Positions 20,101 through 28,997 are shown, numbered from the stretch's first letter. The stretch: 64,000 nucleotides of DNA from Haloferax denitrificans ATCC 35960 (GCF_000337795.1 NZ_AOLP01000017.1:211762-275761), one strand, 5' to 3'. The notes: generated by a model not told the origin, from the letters alone. A program made the numbers and translations.

Positions 20101-20777
20101 TCGACGTGAGCGGCCAGTCCGAGCTCCAGTTCTTCGACTCCGTCGAGCACCAGTTCGGCCATGCGGCGCGCCCCGTGCTCGCTGAAGTGCGTGTCGTCGG
20201 CGACTCCCTCCGGATAGTTCGGGTGTTCGCCCGGTTCGAGGTGGTTGTAGAGGGCCGTCGACTCCGCGGGACCGAGTTCCGCCAAGAGCGCCCGCGTTCG
20301 CTCGTCCATGTCGATGAACGGAACGTCGCGGTCGCGCGCGACGGTTCTCGTCAGGTCGGCGTACTCGCGGTGAGTGTCTTTCGGGACGCCGTCGTCGTCG
20401 AAGTGGCGGCGCGCGATGGACGTGAGCAACACCGGCGTCGCCCCGCGTTCGCGCGTCTCGCCGACGAATTTGCGGAGGTTGTCGACGAACGCCGCCTCGG
20501 TCGTGTGCTGTTCCTTCGAGGGCACCTCGTCGTTGTGGCCGAACTGGACGAACACGTAGTCGGTCGCGGTCAACTGGCGGACCACGGGACGCCAGCGACC
20601 CTCCGCCAGAAACGTGCGGGTGCTCCGGCCGTTTCGGGCGTGGTTCGCCACCGTGACGGCGTCGTCGAAACAGTCGGCGAAGGGCATTCCCCACCCGGTT
20701 TCCGGGCGCTCGTTCGCCTCCTTATCGGCCATCGTGGAGTCCCCGACGAGATGGACGGTAATCGACTCAGACGACAT
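20094..20777 (-). CDS. SGNH/GDSL-family hydrolase (rhamnogalacturonan acetylesterase-like)
   Basis: The 227-residue protein shows the SGNH blocks: GDSTMAD with the catalytic serine near residue 13, an asparagine block (NHARNGRST), QFGHNDE, and DTHFSEHG with the catalytic aspartate-histidine pair near the C-terminus. Relatives remove acetyl groups from polysaccharides or act as lipases. No signal peptide is present, so an intracellular role is likely. The reading frame ends inside a degenerate tRNA tail repeat, so the natural C-terminus may have been replaced. Confidence 0.8.
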   Translation of the reverse strand: MSSESITVHLVGDSTMADKEANERPETGWGMPFADCFDDAVTVANHARNGRSTRTFLAEGRWRPVVRQLTATDYVFVQFGHNDEVPSKEQHTTEAAFVDNLRKFVGETRERGATPVLLTSIARRHFDDDGVPKDTHREYADLTRTVARDRDVPFIDMDERTRALLAELGPAESTALYNHLEPGEHPNYPEGVADDTHFSEHGARRMAELVLDGVEELELGLAAHVES

Positions 20778-20952
20778 TTCGGTAGCGCTCGTCCGGACGA
20801 CGTATAGAGACACCGGCCGAGTCAATCGACGGGGAAAAACCCACCGCCTAACCGTCGCTAACGGGGTCCTACCGGCGTCAAATGCGAACCGCGAGGTCGG
20901 AGAAATCACGACGCCGAGCGCACTCGGCAGTCACGGACCGCGAAAAACGCGC

Positions 20953-21177
20953 TTACGCCTCGTCGTAGGGGGGTTCGAGGCCGGGCGACCGCTCGTCGTC
21001 CTCGCGGCGGCGGACCGACGAGGTCGTGCGCGACCGCTGTGGACGGGGGCGAGGCGTCTCCTCGGACCGGGGCTTTGCGGCCCACGACCCGTGGCAGTCC
21101 CGACAGTAGTTGCCTTTGTACGCCCGTGTGAACAGGTACTGCTCACCACAGCGGATACAAACCGGGGACGGAGTCAT
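20953..21177 (-). CDS. Small zinc-ribbon protein
   Basis: The 74-residue product has CIRCGEQY at residues 7-10 and CRDCHGSW near residue 25 as a four-cysteine zinc ribbon, followed by an arginine/proline-rich tail. The ATG at 21177 places the first cysteine pair at the N-terminus; longer starts are poor. It is divergent from the DUF309 gene, with 144 bases between the starts. Function unknown. Confidence 0.6.
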   Translation of the reverse strand: MTPSPVCIRCGEQYLFTRAYKGNYCRDCHGSWAAKPRSEETPRPRPQRSRTTSSVRRREDDERSPGLEPPYDEA

Positions 21178-21321
21178 CGTTCGACACCTCGGACGAGGGT
21201 TTCGAGGGCATTCATGTGCTATCATACCTCATATGTTCCCGAGAGGGATAAGTATGCAAGCCCTACGTCCCGAGAGCGCGTCCTTCGCGGAATCTTTACT
21301 CGTGGACGGCGAACGGTTCGC

Positions 21322-21936
21322 ATGGACGATTCGCTTCGTGCAGGCGTCGCCATCTACAACGCGGGCGCGTACCGGGCGGCCCACGGCGCGTGGGAGGCGC
21401 GGTGGCTGTCGCTCGAACGCGACACCGACGACGAGCGGTTCCTCCACGGGCTCATCCAGTTCACCGCGGCGGTCCACCACGCCCGCGACGGCAACGACTC
21501 CGGCGCGGTCGGCCTCGCCCGGAGCGCCCGCGAGTACCTCGACGGCCTCGGCGACGACTACCGCGGCGTCGACCTCGCCGAAGTGCGGGCGTTTCTCGCG
21601 CGCCTCGAAGCCGACCCGGGAGTCGCCGCCGCCGACCCGCTGGCGCTCCGACTCGATGGCCGAGTCGTCACGTACGACGACCTCGATTTCGACGCGGTCG
21701 CCGTCGCGGCCGAGACGCTCGCGGAGGAACTGGACGGCTACGACGAGTCAGTCGTCGCCGACGCGGTCGAATACGCCCGCGAGGAAATCGCCGAGGGTGA
21801 ACAGACGCAGTTCACGGCCATGGTGTTCGACTTCGTTCGGAACGAGGCCCAGCGCGGACTGGTGTTTCAGCGATTGAGCGAGCACGTCCGCCGGCGGCGA
21901 CGGCGCGAAGACGACGTGAGCGGCCTGTTCGAGTGA
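21322..21936 (+). CDS. DUF309-family protein
   Basis: The 204-residue product has the DUF309 signature in its first 90 residues: an amphipathic helix with the AHGAWEARW motif and the helix LHGLIQFTAAVHHARDGN. The C-terminal 100 residues are helical and acidic and end in an arginine-rich stretch. The family is widespread but has no assigned biochemical role. It is a single gene divergent from a zinc-ribbon gene. Confidence 0.75.
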   Translation: MDDSLRAGVAIYNAGAYRAAHGAWEARWLSLERDTDDERFLHGLIQFTAAVHHARDGNDSGAVGLARSAREYLDGLGDDYRGVDLAEVRAFLARLEADPGVAAADPLALRLDGRVVTYDDLDFDAVAVAAETLAEELDGYDESVVADAVEYAREEIAEGEQTQFTAMVFDFVRNEAQRGLVFQRLSEHVRRRRRREDDVSGLFE

Positions 21937-21962
21937 GGAAAGATAGGGGCCCGACGCCGTAA

Positions 21963-22751
21963 TCAGGCCTCGTCCAGCGGTTCGCCCTCGAAGGTGAACT
22001 CGGCGGAGTTGTCCTGCGGGTCGTAGCCGAGCACCGCGCGGGCGCGGTCGATGGAGTAGTACTTGCGGTCGTTGTCGGAGATGCCGTAGACGATTTCGTA
22101 GTCGTAGTCGGCCTCGATACAGCACTCGAAGAGGTGCGCGCAGTCGCGGTACGACAGCCACATCGCCTGCCCGCGTTCGTACTCCTTCGGCGGGTGGTGC
22201 TGGGTGAGGTTTCCGATGCGGACGTTCACGACCGAGATGTCGTGGTGGTCGTGGTAGTACCGACCGAGCGTCTCGCCGGCGGCCTTGCTCACGCCGTAGA
22301 GGTTACTCGGGCGCGGCAGTTCCGTCCCGTCGAGTCGGAACTCGTGGTGCGGGCGGTACATGTCGGGCGTCCGGTCCGTGGTCTCGTAGGCCCCGACGGC
22401 GTGGTTCGAGGAGGCGAACGCGAACTTCTCGACGCCGGCGTCGACCGCGGCGTCGAACATCTGTTGGGTGCCGTCGATGTTGTTCCGCAGGACGCTGTCC
22501 CACGGCGCTTCGGGCCGCGGGTCGCCCGCGAGGTGGATGACGGCGTAGACGCCGTCCATGGCGTTTCGCACGGCGGTCTCGTCGGTGACGTCCGCGACGT
22601 ACACGTCCGTGGGGTCGACCGATTCGGGTATCTTCTCGTCGGAGAGTGGCTCGCGGTCCAAAAGCCGCCAGTCGTAGGCGTCGCCGATGTGCCCTAGTAT
22701 CGCCTGGCCGACGCGCCCGCCAGCCCCCGTCAGCAAAACCGGCTGGTCCAT
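21963..22751 (-). CDS. azf: NAD-dependent glucose-6-phosphate dehydrogenase (Azf) of the extended SDR family
   Basis: This 262-residue protein is an extended short-chain dehydrogenase: the NAD motif TGAGGRVGQ (residues 8-16), an acidic residue ending the second strand (LLDRE), and the catalytic Tyr-Lys pair in NLYGVSKAAGE near residue 154. The overall sequence matches what I remember as the archaeal zwischenferment of Haloferax volcanii, which oxidises glucose-6-phosphate with NAD for the oxidative pentose phosphate pathway. It is related to uronate dehydrogenase and to UDP-sugar epimerases, so a pure sequence search could misname it. Confidence 0.85.
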   Translation of the reverse strand: MDQPVLLTGAGGRVGQAILGHIGDAYDWRLLDREPLSDEKIPESVDPTDVYVADVTDETAVRNAMDGVYAVIHLAGDPRPEAPWDSVLRNNIDGTQQMFDAAVDAGVEKFAFASSNHAVGAYETTDRTPDMYRPHHEFRLDGTELPRPSNLYGVSKAAGETLGRYYHDHHDISVVNVRIGNLTQHHPPKEYERGQAMWLSYRDCAHLFECCIEADYDYEIVYGISDNDRKYYSIDRARAVLGYDPQDNSAEFTFEGEPLDEA

Positions 22752-22851
22752 TCGGTTCTACGTCCGACGAGGGAGGCTAAGTAAGGACCGATTCGCGCTC
22801 GCTCACCGCCTCGACCGGCGAACTTTACCCGGCGGCGGCGGAGTTCCCGGT

Positions 22852-23193
22852 ATGGTCACAGACCCGCAGACGGCCTGCTTCGAGGCGGGCATCAAGTTCG
22901 GGACGCTCTACCACCAGTTCGCCGGCACGCCGGTGTCGCCCGACAGCGCCCGGAGCCTCGAACGCGCCATGGCCGAGGCAATCGAGAACCAACCGTACTG
23001 CGAGTCGGTCTCCGTCCGCATTCTCGACGACGCGCTGGAGGCCGAACTCGCCGAGTCGACCGCCGACTACACGGAACTCACGGGGCGGTTCATGGAAGTC
23101 GAGATGGAAATCGACTACGAGGGCGTCCGCGTCCGGACGGAAATGGAGATGGAAGACGGCTACCCGCTGATGAAACTCGTGTCGGTCGAGTGA
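22852..23193 (+). CDS. mptD: Archaeal dihydroneopterin aldolase MptD
   Basis: The 113-residue protein has the MptD signature FEAGIKFGTLYHQFAGTP at residues 9-26 and an IENQPYC motif near residue 45. Archaeal MptD cleaves 7,8-dihydroneopterin in tetrahydropterin synthesis. It is encoded about 600 bases from a creatininase-family gene that may be ArfB, another pterin or flavin enzyme. The ATG at 22852 gives the standard family length. Confidence 0.8.
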   Translation: MVTDPQTACFEAGIKFGTLYHQFAGTPVSPDSARSLERAMAEAIENQPYCESVSVRILDDALEAELAESTADYTELTGRFMEVEMEIDYEGVRVRTEMEMEDGYPLMKLVSVE

Positions 23194-23286
23194 GGTCGGA
23201 AAACGGCCGCGACCGCGACCGAGTCGCTCGATTTCACTTTCACTTTCGGGGTCGTTTTTAAACCCCCGCGTGCCGAACGTGTGAGC

Positions 23287-23739
23287 ATGAGTCAAAGCAC
23301 GCTCGGCGACGACGACCTGTTCGGAGAGGCGGCGGCGGAGATGCGCGCCGACGTCGAGGAGCACCTCGGCGAGGCGCGGTCGGCGCTCCCCGACCCGGAC
23401 GACGTGTGGGAGGCCGAGGCCGACAACGTCCTCGGCGTCCTCAACGGCCTCCGCTCCTCGCTCGACGTCGAGGGCGCGGCCGAGCACGTCCGACAGGCCA
23501 AGAAGTGGTACGTCATCGGCCAGCGCGCCGAGGCGTTCGACGACCCCGAGGACCTCGAAGAAGCCATCGAAGAGCTGGAAGAACTCATCGAGATGGTCGA
23601 GGAGGCCCACGAACTCGTCGGGGAACTCACCAACACGATGCCGCAACTCCGCGGCGCGCTCACCGACGCGGCCGAGGCGGCGGAAGCCGTCGACGCGGAC
23701 GAGGCGGACGACGACGAAGACGAGGAAGAAGAGGAGTAA
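23287..23739 (+). CDS. DUF5790-like acidic coiled-coil protein
   Basis: The 150-residue product is nearly all helical, with a strong coiled-coil segment rich in glutamate (about residues 82-100). It ends in an almost pure acidic run of aspartate and glutamate. The middle holds the conserved-looking VRQAKKWYVIGQRAEAFD. It resembles an uncharacterised haloarchaeal family (DUF5790). The ATG at 23287 was preferred to a GTG two codons upstream. A TTTCACTTTCAC element lies about 45-55 bases upstream. Confidence 0.65.
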   Translation: MSQSTLGDDDLFGEAAAEMRADVEEHLGEARSALPDPDDVWEAEADNVLGVLNGLRSSLDVEGAAEHVRQAKKWYVIGQRAEAFDDPEDLEEAIEELEELIEMVEEAHELVGELTNTMPQLRGALTDAAEAAEAVDADEADDDEDEEEEE

Positions 23740-23777
23740 CCTGCAGACCGCAAACTGACCGCCGATCCGCGGACCGT

Positions 23778-24500
23778 TCAGTCGAGTTCTCGGCGCTCGA
23801 CCGCGTCGAGGAGCGACGCGAGCGAGTCGGCCGCGAGCGATTCCAGTTCCGCGCCGCGGTCGGCGTCGCCCTCGGCGGGGTCGCCGACGACGCCGTTGTC
23901 GGTGAAATCGTCGGAGTCGTGGGCGAGATTGACGCCCGAGACCCACTCGCCCCAGCGGTCGGCACCCCCATTGCGGGCCTCGTCGATTCGGTCCTCGCGG
24001 ACCAGTTCTGGGTGCGTGTGGCGGAGGAGGGCGGTCTCCAGCGGCCCGCCGTGGCCCATGTCCGAGGAGTGGTCGCCGACCGCGTCGAACCACGTGAAGG
24101 CGACCGCGTAAACGTCGCCCGTCCGCGAAACGCGCCGGCAGAGCTCCGCGAGCGCGTCGATGTTGCCGCCGTGGCCGTTGACGACGACGACGCGGTCGAA
24201 GCCGTGGTGGGCGAGCGATTCGATTGTCTCGCGGACGTACGCGCGGAAGGTGTCCGGGGAGACCCACAGCGTGCCGTCGAACGCGCGGTGTTCCTCGGCG
24301 ACGCCGACCGGGATGGTCGGGCCGACGACGACCTCGCCGTCGAACGCCTCAGCCCCGGCCTCGGCGACCGATTCGGCGTTGAGCGCGTCGGTGCCGAGCG
24401 GCGCGTGCGGGCCGTGCTGTTCCGTGCTTCCGACCGGGAGGAGCGCGAGGTCGGCGTCGAGGTCGGCGACCTCGGTCCAGGTGGCCTCGGAGAGTCGCAT
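23778..24500 (-). CDS. Creatininase-family amidohydrolase (possible ArfB formamide hydrolase)
   Basis: The 240-residue protein carries the creatininase metal-binding motifs: GSTEQHGPHAPLGTDA near residue 24, EEHRAFDGT, VNGHGGN near residue 108 and DMGHGGPLETALL. In archaea this family includes ArfB, which deformylates an early intermediate of riboflavin and F420 synthesis. A nearby mptD supports a pyrimidine/pterin context, but the sequence alone cannot separate ArfB from creatininase relatives. It is a single minus-strand gene. Confidence 0.75.
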   Translation of the reverse strand: MRLSEATWTEVADLDADLALLPVGSTEQHGPHAPLGTDALNAESVAEAGAEAFDGEVVVGPTIPVGVAEEHRAFDGTLWVSPDTFRAYVRETIESLAHHGFDRVVVVNGHGGNIDALAELCRRVSRTGDVYAVAFTWFDAVGDHSSDMGHGGPLETALLRHTHPELVREDRIDEARNGGADRWGEWVSGVNLAHDSDDFTDNGVVGDPAEGDADRGAELESLAADSLASLLDAVERRELD

Positions 24501-24544
24501 GGCGACAGAAGGGACGGCCCCGCCCTTAGTGATGGGCGCTTCGC

Positions 24545-26482
24545 TCAGTCGTTGCCGGCGTCGACCTCGGCCTGCCGGCGGGCGGCGCGCTCGACGAACT
24601 CGTCGGGGAGCTGGTCGATTTCGCCGGCCTGCACACCCCAGAGGTGGGCGTAGAGGCCGTCTTCAGTGAGGAGGTCGTCGTGGGTGCCGCGCTCGACGAT
24701 GCGGCCGTCTTCGAGGACGAGAATCTGTTCTGCGTCCTTGATGGTCGACAGGCGGTGGGCGATGCTGAACGTCGTCCGGTCGGCCGTGAGTTCGTCCAGC
24801 GAGCGCTGGATGAGCATCTCCGTCTCGGTGTCGACGTCCGAGGTCGCCTCGTCGAGGACGAGGATATCGGGGTCTTTCAGGATGGCGCGGGCGATGGAGA
24901 CGCGCTGGCGCTGGCCGCCCGAGAGCTTCACGCCGCGCTCGCCGACCTTGGTGTCGTAGCCCTCGGGGAGGTTCGAGATGAACTCGTGGGCCTCGGCGGC
25001 CTTCGCGGCGGCGACGACCGCCTCGTCGTCGGCGTCGAACGTCCCGTAGGTGATGTTGTCGCGGACGGTCCCGTAGAACAGGAACGTCTCTTGGCTGACG
25101 TAGGCGATGGACTCGCGGAGGCTGGAGATGGTCACGTCGCGCACGTCTTGGCCGTCGATACTGACGCGCCCCTCGTCGGGGTCGTACATCCGCATCAGGA
25201 GCTTGAGAATCGTCGATTTCCCCGCGCCCGTGGGGCCGACGAGCGCGAGCGTCTCGCCGCCGTCGACCTCGAAGGAGATGTCCTCGACGATGGTCTCGCC
25301 GTCGCCGTAGCCGAAGGTCACGTCGTCGTACTCGACGCGGCCCTCGGAGACGGCGAGGTCGGGCGCGTCGGGCTGTTCGGCCAGCCGCGCGGGCTCGTCC
25401 ATCAGGCCGAAGATGCGGGCGCTGGACGCGCGGGCGCGCTGGTACATGTTGATAATCTGCCCGAACTGAGCCAGCGGCCAGACGAACTGCTGGGTGAGCA
25501 GGATGAACGTGACGAACTCGCCGATTTCGAGGTCGCCGGTGAAGGGGCCGGGACCCTGTCCGTTGATGACCCACAGGCCGCCGACGACGAAGGTGAGCGA
25601 AAAGCCGATGCCCGCGAGGATGCGGAGCGCCGGGAAGAACTTGATTCGGGTGTTGATGGCGTCCCAGTTGGCGTCGAAGTAGTCCATCGAGACGCCGTCG
25701 ACGCGGTCGGACTCGTGGGGTTCGGCGTTGAACGTCTTGATGACCTGGATGCCGCCGAGGTTGTTCTCCAGCCGGGAGTTGAGTTTGCCGACCGACGAGC
25801 GCACGTCGGCGTACTTCGGCTGGATGATGCCGACGAACTTCCACGTGAACAGCGCGATGAGCGGCACCGGCAACAGCGCGACGAGCGCGAGTTGCCAGTT
25901 GTACGAGAGGAGGACCACCGCGATGGCGACGACCATCACGAACAGGCGGAAAAACGAGTTCATCCCGTCGTTGAGGAACCGTTCGAGGCGGTTCACGTCG
26001 TTCGAGAGGATGGACATCATCTCGCCGGTCTGCTTGTCGGCGAAGAAGTCCATGTTGAGCAGTTGCATCCGGTCGTAGGTGTCAGTCCGAACGTCGTGTT
26101 GAATCTGCTGGGCGAAGGCGTTCCAGCCCCAGTTGCGGAGCCAGTGAAACAGCGCGCCGGCGGTGAAACTGAACACGATGATGCCGACCGCCAAGAAGAA
26201 CTGGCCGTCTCTGGTCGCGGGGACGAACGGGGCAATCCACGCCTCGGGGACGACGGGGAAACCGGCCGCGAACGACGTCTCCTGCCGGATGATGGCGTCG
26301 ATAGCGAGGCCGAGGATGACCGGCGGCATGAGGTCGAGCACGCGGGCGGCGACGCTCGCGAGGACGCCCACGAGGAACTCGAAGGTGTTGTCGCGCCCGT
26401 ACTCGGCGAACAGCCGCCGCATCGGGTTGTCGACCCGCGCTCGCTGGTCCTCGAACGGGTCGTCGTCGGTTTCAGGGGACAC
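24545..26482 (-). CDS. ABC exporter with fused membrane and ATPase domains
   Basis: The 645-residue half-transporter has a six-helix membrane domain (about 40-350) and an ATPase domain (about 385-625) with Walker A GPTGAGKST, signature LSGGQRQR, Walker B ILVLDEAT and the H-loop in FSIAHRLSTI. It should homodimerise and export lipids, drugs or peptides, as MsbA and Sav1866 do. A GTG start gives MSPETDDD. The neighbours do not hint at the cargo. Confidence 0.9.
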   Translation of the reverse strand: MSPETDDDPFEDQRARVDNPMRRLFAEYGRDNTFEFLVGVLASVAARVLDLMPPVILGLAIDAIIRQETSFAAGFPVVPEAWIAPFVPATRDGQFFLAVGIIVFSFTAGALFHWLRNWGWNAFAQQIQHDVRTDTYDRMQLLNMDFFADKQTGEMMSILSNDVNRLERFLNDGMNSFFRLFVMVVAIAVVLLSYNWQLALVALLPVPLIALFTWKFVGIIQPKYADVRSSVGKLNSRLENNLGGIQVIKTFNAEPHESDRVDGVSMDYFDANWDAINTRIKFFPALRILAGIGFSLTFVVGGLWVINGQGPGPFTGDLEIGEFVTFILLTQQFVWPLAQFGQIINMYQRARASSARIFGLMDEPARLAEQPDAPDLAVSEGRVEYDDVTFGYGDGETIVEDISFEVDGGETLALVGPTGAGKSTILKLLMRMYDPDEGRVSIDGQDVRDVTISSLRESIAYVSQETFLFYGTVRDNITYGTFDADDEAVVAAAKAAEAHEFISNLPEGYDTKVGERGVKLSGGQRQRVSIARAILKDPDILVLDEATSDVDTETEMLIQRSLDELTADRTTFSIAHRLSTIKDAEQILVLEDGRIVERGTHDDLLTEDGLYAHLWGVQAGEIDQLPDEFVERAARRQAEVDAGND

Positions 26483-26544
26483 GACAACGGTTCAGGGGGC
26501 GCGCGCAGTAAAGCGCTCGGGTGGGGGAGCGAGCCGCCGGTAGC

Positions 26545-27438
26545 TCAACAGGAGGCGTTCCGAACGGTGTTCCTGCTCGAACCGTCGGACTCGACGACCG
26601 GCTGTTGGCTGACGCCGCAGAGGTCGTTCTGGATGAGTCGGTTGCGGTGGGAGTCCGCCAGCGTGACGCCGTGAGCCGAGAGACCGGTCGTCACGACGTT
26701 CTCGTGGAGGGAGTTTCGGTCGCTTCCGACGAGTTCGAACCCGGCGATGATGATACGGAGCTCGTTTTCGACGAAGCGATTCCGGTGGCTGTCGCGGAGT
26801 TGGAACCCGGGACCACCGCCGTCGGCGAGGTTCCGCTGGAACACGTTCCGATTGCTTCTGACGAGTCTTACCGGGAAGTCCTCGGTCAGGAACTCGCAGT
26901 CGACGAACTCGTTTCGGTGCGAGTCCGCGAGCGTGAGCACGACCGGACTGACGAGCGTGCAGGACTCGAACCGGGTCCGCGTGGTGCGTCTGAGAACGAC
27001 GCTCTCCGATTCGAAGATGAAAAAGCTCGTGTTCGTCACCGCACAGCGCGCTGTGTCCGCGATGACGAACTGCGGGACCGGGTCGTACTGGTCGCCCGGA
27101 TGGCCGACGACTTGCGAGTCCGCTATCGTCACCCGGCTCGCATCCGTGATTCGCCCCCCCTTCGTCAGCACGATATCGGTTATCGAGACGCGACTGCCCG
27201 AAATCGTCGTCTCGCCGTTCACGGCGTAGCCCCGGCCGTCGACGCGGACGTCGTCGGCGAGAACCTCTAGACAGTCGAGGTCTCCGTCGAGGTAGTACCG
27301 CCCCGACTCGGTGACGCTCGCGCATCCCGAAAGCCCCACCTCGTCGGTCCGCAGTTGCAACACGCCCGGCGCGAGCGCCGGAAGCGCGGCGAGACCCAGT
27401 CCGCGAAGCGCCCCTCTCCTCGTGATATGTGTCGACAT
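26545..27438 (-). CDS. Secreted right-handed parallel beta-helix protein (NosD-like)
   Basis: The 297-residue product has a Tat signal (TRRGALRGLGLAALPALAPG). It then has many short turns with the consensus D-S-H-R-N-x-F/L, for example DSHRNEFV, RSNRNVFQ, DSHRNRFVENEL and DSHRNRLIQN, which stack as coils of a parallel beta helix. Such folds occur in NosD, pectate lyases and surface proteins. No catalytic residues are evident. An alternative ATG three codons upstream (27447) is possible. Confidence 0.75.
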   Translation of the reverse strand: MSTHITRRGALRGLGLAALPALAPGVLQLRTDEVGLSGCASVTESGRYYLDGDLDCLEVLADDVRVDGRGYAVNGETTISGSRVSITDIVLTKGGRITDASRVTIADSQVVGHPGDQYDPVPQFVIADTARCAVTNTSFFIFESESVVLRRTTRTRFESCTLVSPVVLTLADSHRNEFVDCEFLTEDFPVRLVRSNRNVFQRNLADGGGPGFQLRDSHRNRFVENELRIIIAGFELVGSDRNSLHENVVTTGLSAHGVTLADSHRNRLIQNDLCGVSQQPVVESDGSSRNTVRNASC

Positions 27439-27564
27439 GGCACTCATCCAACTACAACACGTCGGCACAAATACAGATATTGTGAGATTGTTACCAACTA
27501 CGTATCAGTATTCGTGACGTACTGCAACACCGACTGATGGGGGAGTCGGTCGCGCCGTCGGCGC

Positions 27565-27834
27565 TCAGAGGACTCGGTCTTCGACCTCGGGGTCGATTCC
27601 GGCCTCGACGAGGTCTTGTCGGACGCGCTCGCGGAGCGGGTCGGGAACCGTGTCGCGGCCGACGGGGACCGCGACTTCGCCGTCGCCTTTCACCTTCCAG
27701 TAGAGGACGCAGTCGGACGGTTCGTAGTACTCGATGCTGTAGGCGTCGTCCGCCCCGCGGTAGTGGACCCGCGCCGCGAACTCCTCGGCGCGCCAGCCTT
27801 CGAGTTCGGAGAGCGCCGCGACGTGTGCTGTCAT
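27565..27834 (-). CDS. Small hypothetical haloarchaeal protein
   Basis: This acidic, soluble protein of 89 residues has a mixed beta pattern (FAARVHYRG, YSIEYYEPSDCVLYWKVKGDGEVAV) and a helical tail. One cysteine and no motif are visible. It lies about 40 bases upstream of the tail end of the DUF192 gene on the same strand order, so the two may be cotranscribed. I do not recognise the family beyond a DUF-type haloarchaeal group. Confidence 0.6.
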   Translation of the reverse strand: MTAHVAALSELEGWRAEEFAARVHYRGADDAYSIEYYEPSDCVLYWKVKGDGEVAVPVGRDTVPDPLRERVRQDLVEAGIDPEVEDRVL

Positions 27835-27874
27835 AGTGGAGTCAACGGTCGCCGGCCCTTCGGGCGTTTCGCTT

Positions 27875-28372
27875 CTACTCGGCTTCGACCCGGTCGCCCG
27901 CGTCGATGCCGGTCTCGTTCGTGTAGCCGTAGGGGAGTTCGAGGACGTACTTCCCGGTTCCGCGGTAGCGGGTGAGGTCGGACTCGCTCGTCCCCTCGGG
28001 GTCGAGTTCGGCGTGGTGGATGCGCGTGATGGTGCCGTTTTCGGCGACGAAGACGATGTCGAGGGGGAAGTCCATGTCGCGCATCACGTAGGCGTAAGTG
28101 CCCGACGAGTCGTGGACGAACCACATCCCCTCGTTTTCGGCGAGCGATTCGGTGTCGCTCAGGCCGGTGAAGCGCTTGGCGCGGGTGTCGGCGACGCGGG
28201 CGTCGACGGTCGCCAGCGTCTCGCCGGTCTCGTCGTCGACGACGGTGAGCGTGGTCCGTTCGTAGTCGTCGGTCGAGCCGGGGACGACCGCCGGGTTAGA
28301 GAGATACGCGACGCTCGCGACCGCGACGACGACCGCGACGACGAGCAGGGCGATTCGCGCGCGAGAGGTCAT
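27875..28372 (-). CDS. DUF192-family exported protein
   Basis: The product is 165 residues with an N-terminal membrane helix or signal anchor (about 6-25) and a DUF192 domain. The characteristic patterns RFTGLSDTESL, GMWFVHD, MRDMDFPLDIVFV and YVLELPYGYTNETGIDAGD are all present. The domain is outside the cell and of unknown biochemical function. The downstream small gene is 40 bases away. Confidence 0.85.
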   Translation of the reverse strand: MTSRARIALLVVAVVVAVASVAYLSNPAVVPGSTDDYERTTLTVVDDETGETLATVDARVADTRAKRFTGLSDTESLAENEGMWFVHDSSGTYAYVMRDMDFPLDIVFVAENGTITRIHHAELDPEGTSESDLTRYRGTGKYVLELPYGYTNETGIDAGDRVEAE

Positions 28373-28465
28373 TGCCGGACGTGACGGTCGCCGCGCGTCT
28401 AAGGGTTCCGGGGACCGGTCGAAACGAAAACCGTTATGAGCGCGAACCGGCTCGATTGAGGTGCA

Positions 28466-28539
28466 GGGCTCGTGGTCTAGTTGGTTATGACGCGGCCTTT
28501 ACAAGGCTGAGGTCGGTGGTTCGAATCCGCCCGAGCCCA
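28466..28539 (+). tRNA. tRNA-Val (TAC)
   Basis: A 74-base cloverleaf has acceptor GGGCTCG/CGAGCCC, anticodon loop TTTACAA giving TAC, T-arm GGTTCGAATCC and discriminator A. CCA is not encoded. Two more copies of its 3' tail follow within 150 bases. Confidence 0.95.
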
Positions 28540-28574
28540 CTAATTCTGTGTGAGCGACAGCGAACACGAATTAG
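28540..28574 (+). terminator. Hairpin in the tRNA-Val trailer
   Basis: CTAATTCTGTGT pairs with ACACGAATTAG, with one bulge, around a loop that reads GAGCGACAGCGA. The loop resembles the core motif of the neighbouring tRNA tail repeats. Confidence 0.45.
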
Positions 28575-28582
28575 TGAACCGA

Positions 28583-28646
28583 GGGCGATTCGAACCCTAC
28601 GAGACGAGCGTAGCGAGTCTCGGTCCGGTTCGAATCCGCCCGAAGC
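28583..28646 (+). repeat. tRNA-Val 3'-tail copy 2 within an inverted repeat
   Basis: GGGCGATTCGAACC (28583-28596) is the reverse complement of GGTTCGAATCCGCCC (28627-28641) except for one missing G. The core between them contains GACGAGCGTAGCGAGTC. The right arm repeats the T-arm and acceptor strand of the tRNA. Confidence 0.8.
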
Positions 28647-28668
28647 TGACTGCTATGCGAGCGACCGA

Positions 28669-28688
28669 GGTTCGAATCCGCCCGAGCC
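28669..28688 (+). repeat. tRNA-Val 3'-tail copy 3
   Basis: These 20 bases repeat the tRNA T-arm and acceptor region exactly and follow a GCGAGCGACCGAG stretch. No clear left arm is present. The next convergent gene stops four bases downstream. Confidence 0.75.
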
Positions 28689-28691
28689 GAC

Positions 28692-28895
28692 TCACACGCT
28701 CCGTTGCATCACGAGCAGTGACATCGGGACGCTGGCGGCGACGAGACCGAACGCGCCGCCGACGAGCGGGTCAACGCCCAGCGACGGACCGAGGAGATAG
28801 CCGCCGACGAACCCGACCGGGTCGAGCACCAACGCGAGGATGACGAGCTGTACTGCGAAGTTCTTCGACGTGAACCAGCGGGGGAGTAGTGACAC
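28692..28895 (-). CDS. Small two-helix membrane protein
   Basis: The 67-residue product has two hydrophobic helices (about 12-35 and 42-62) and a short positively charged N-terminus (LLPRWFTSKNF). I do not recognise a family. Its stop codon lies directly against the last tRNA-Val tail copy, so the repeat array fills the whole gap between tRNA and gene. Confidence 0.55.
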   Translation of the reverse strand: MSLLPRWFTSKNFAVQLVILALVLDPVGFVGGYLLGPSLGVDPLVGGAFGLVAASVPMSLLVMQRSV

Positions 28896-28997
28896 GGTAG
28901 TCGAGACGTGTCTCCCACCTGCTATTTATTCCGTGTGGTCGCAGTCGAAGCCAGAGGACACGAACCCTTTAGCCCGAGACGGACCCACCACCGAGTA

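Noticed and set aside
24644..26674. 676-codon plus-strand frame opposite the ABC exporter
   Set aside because: Antisense shadow with glutamate/valine/arginine bias.
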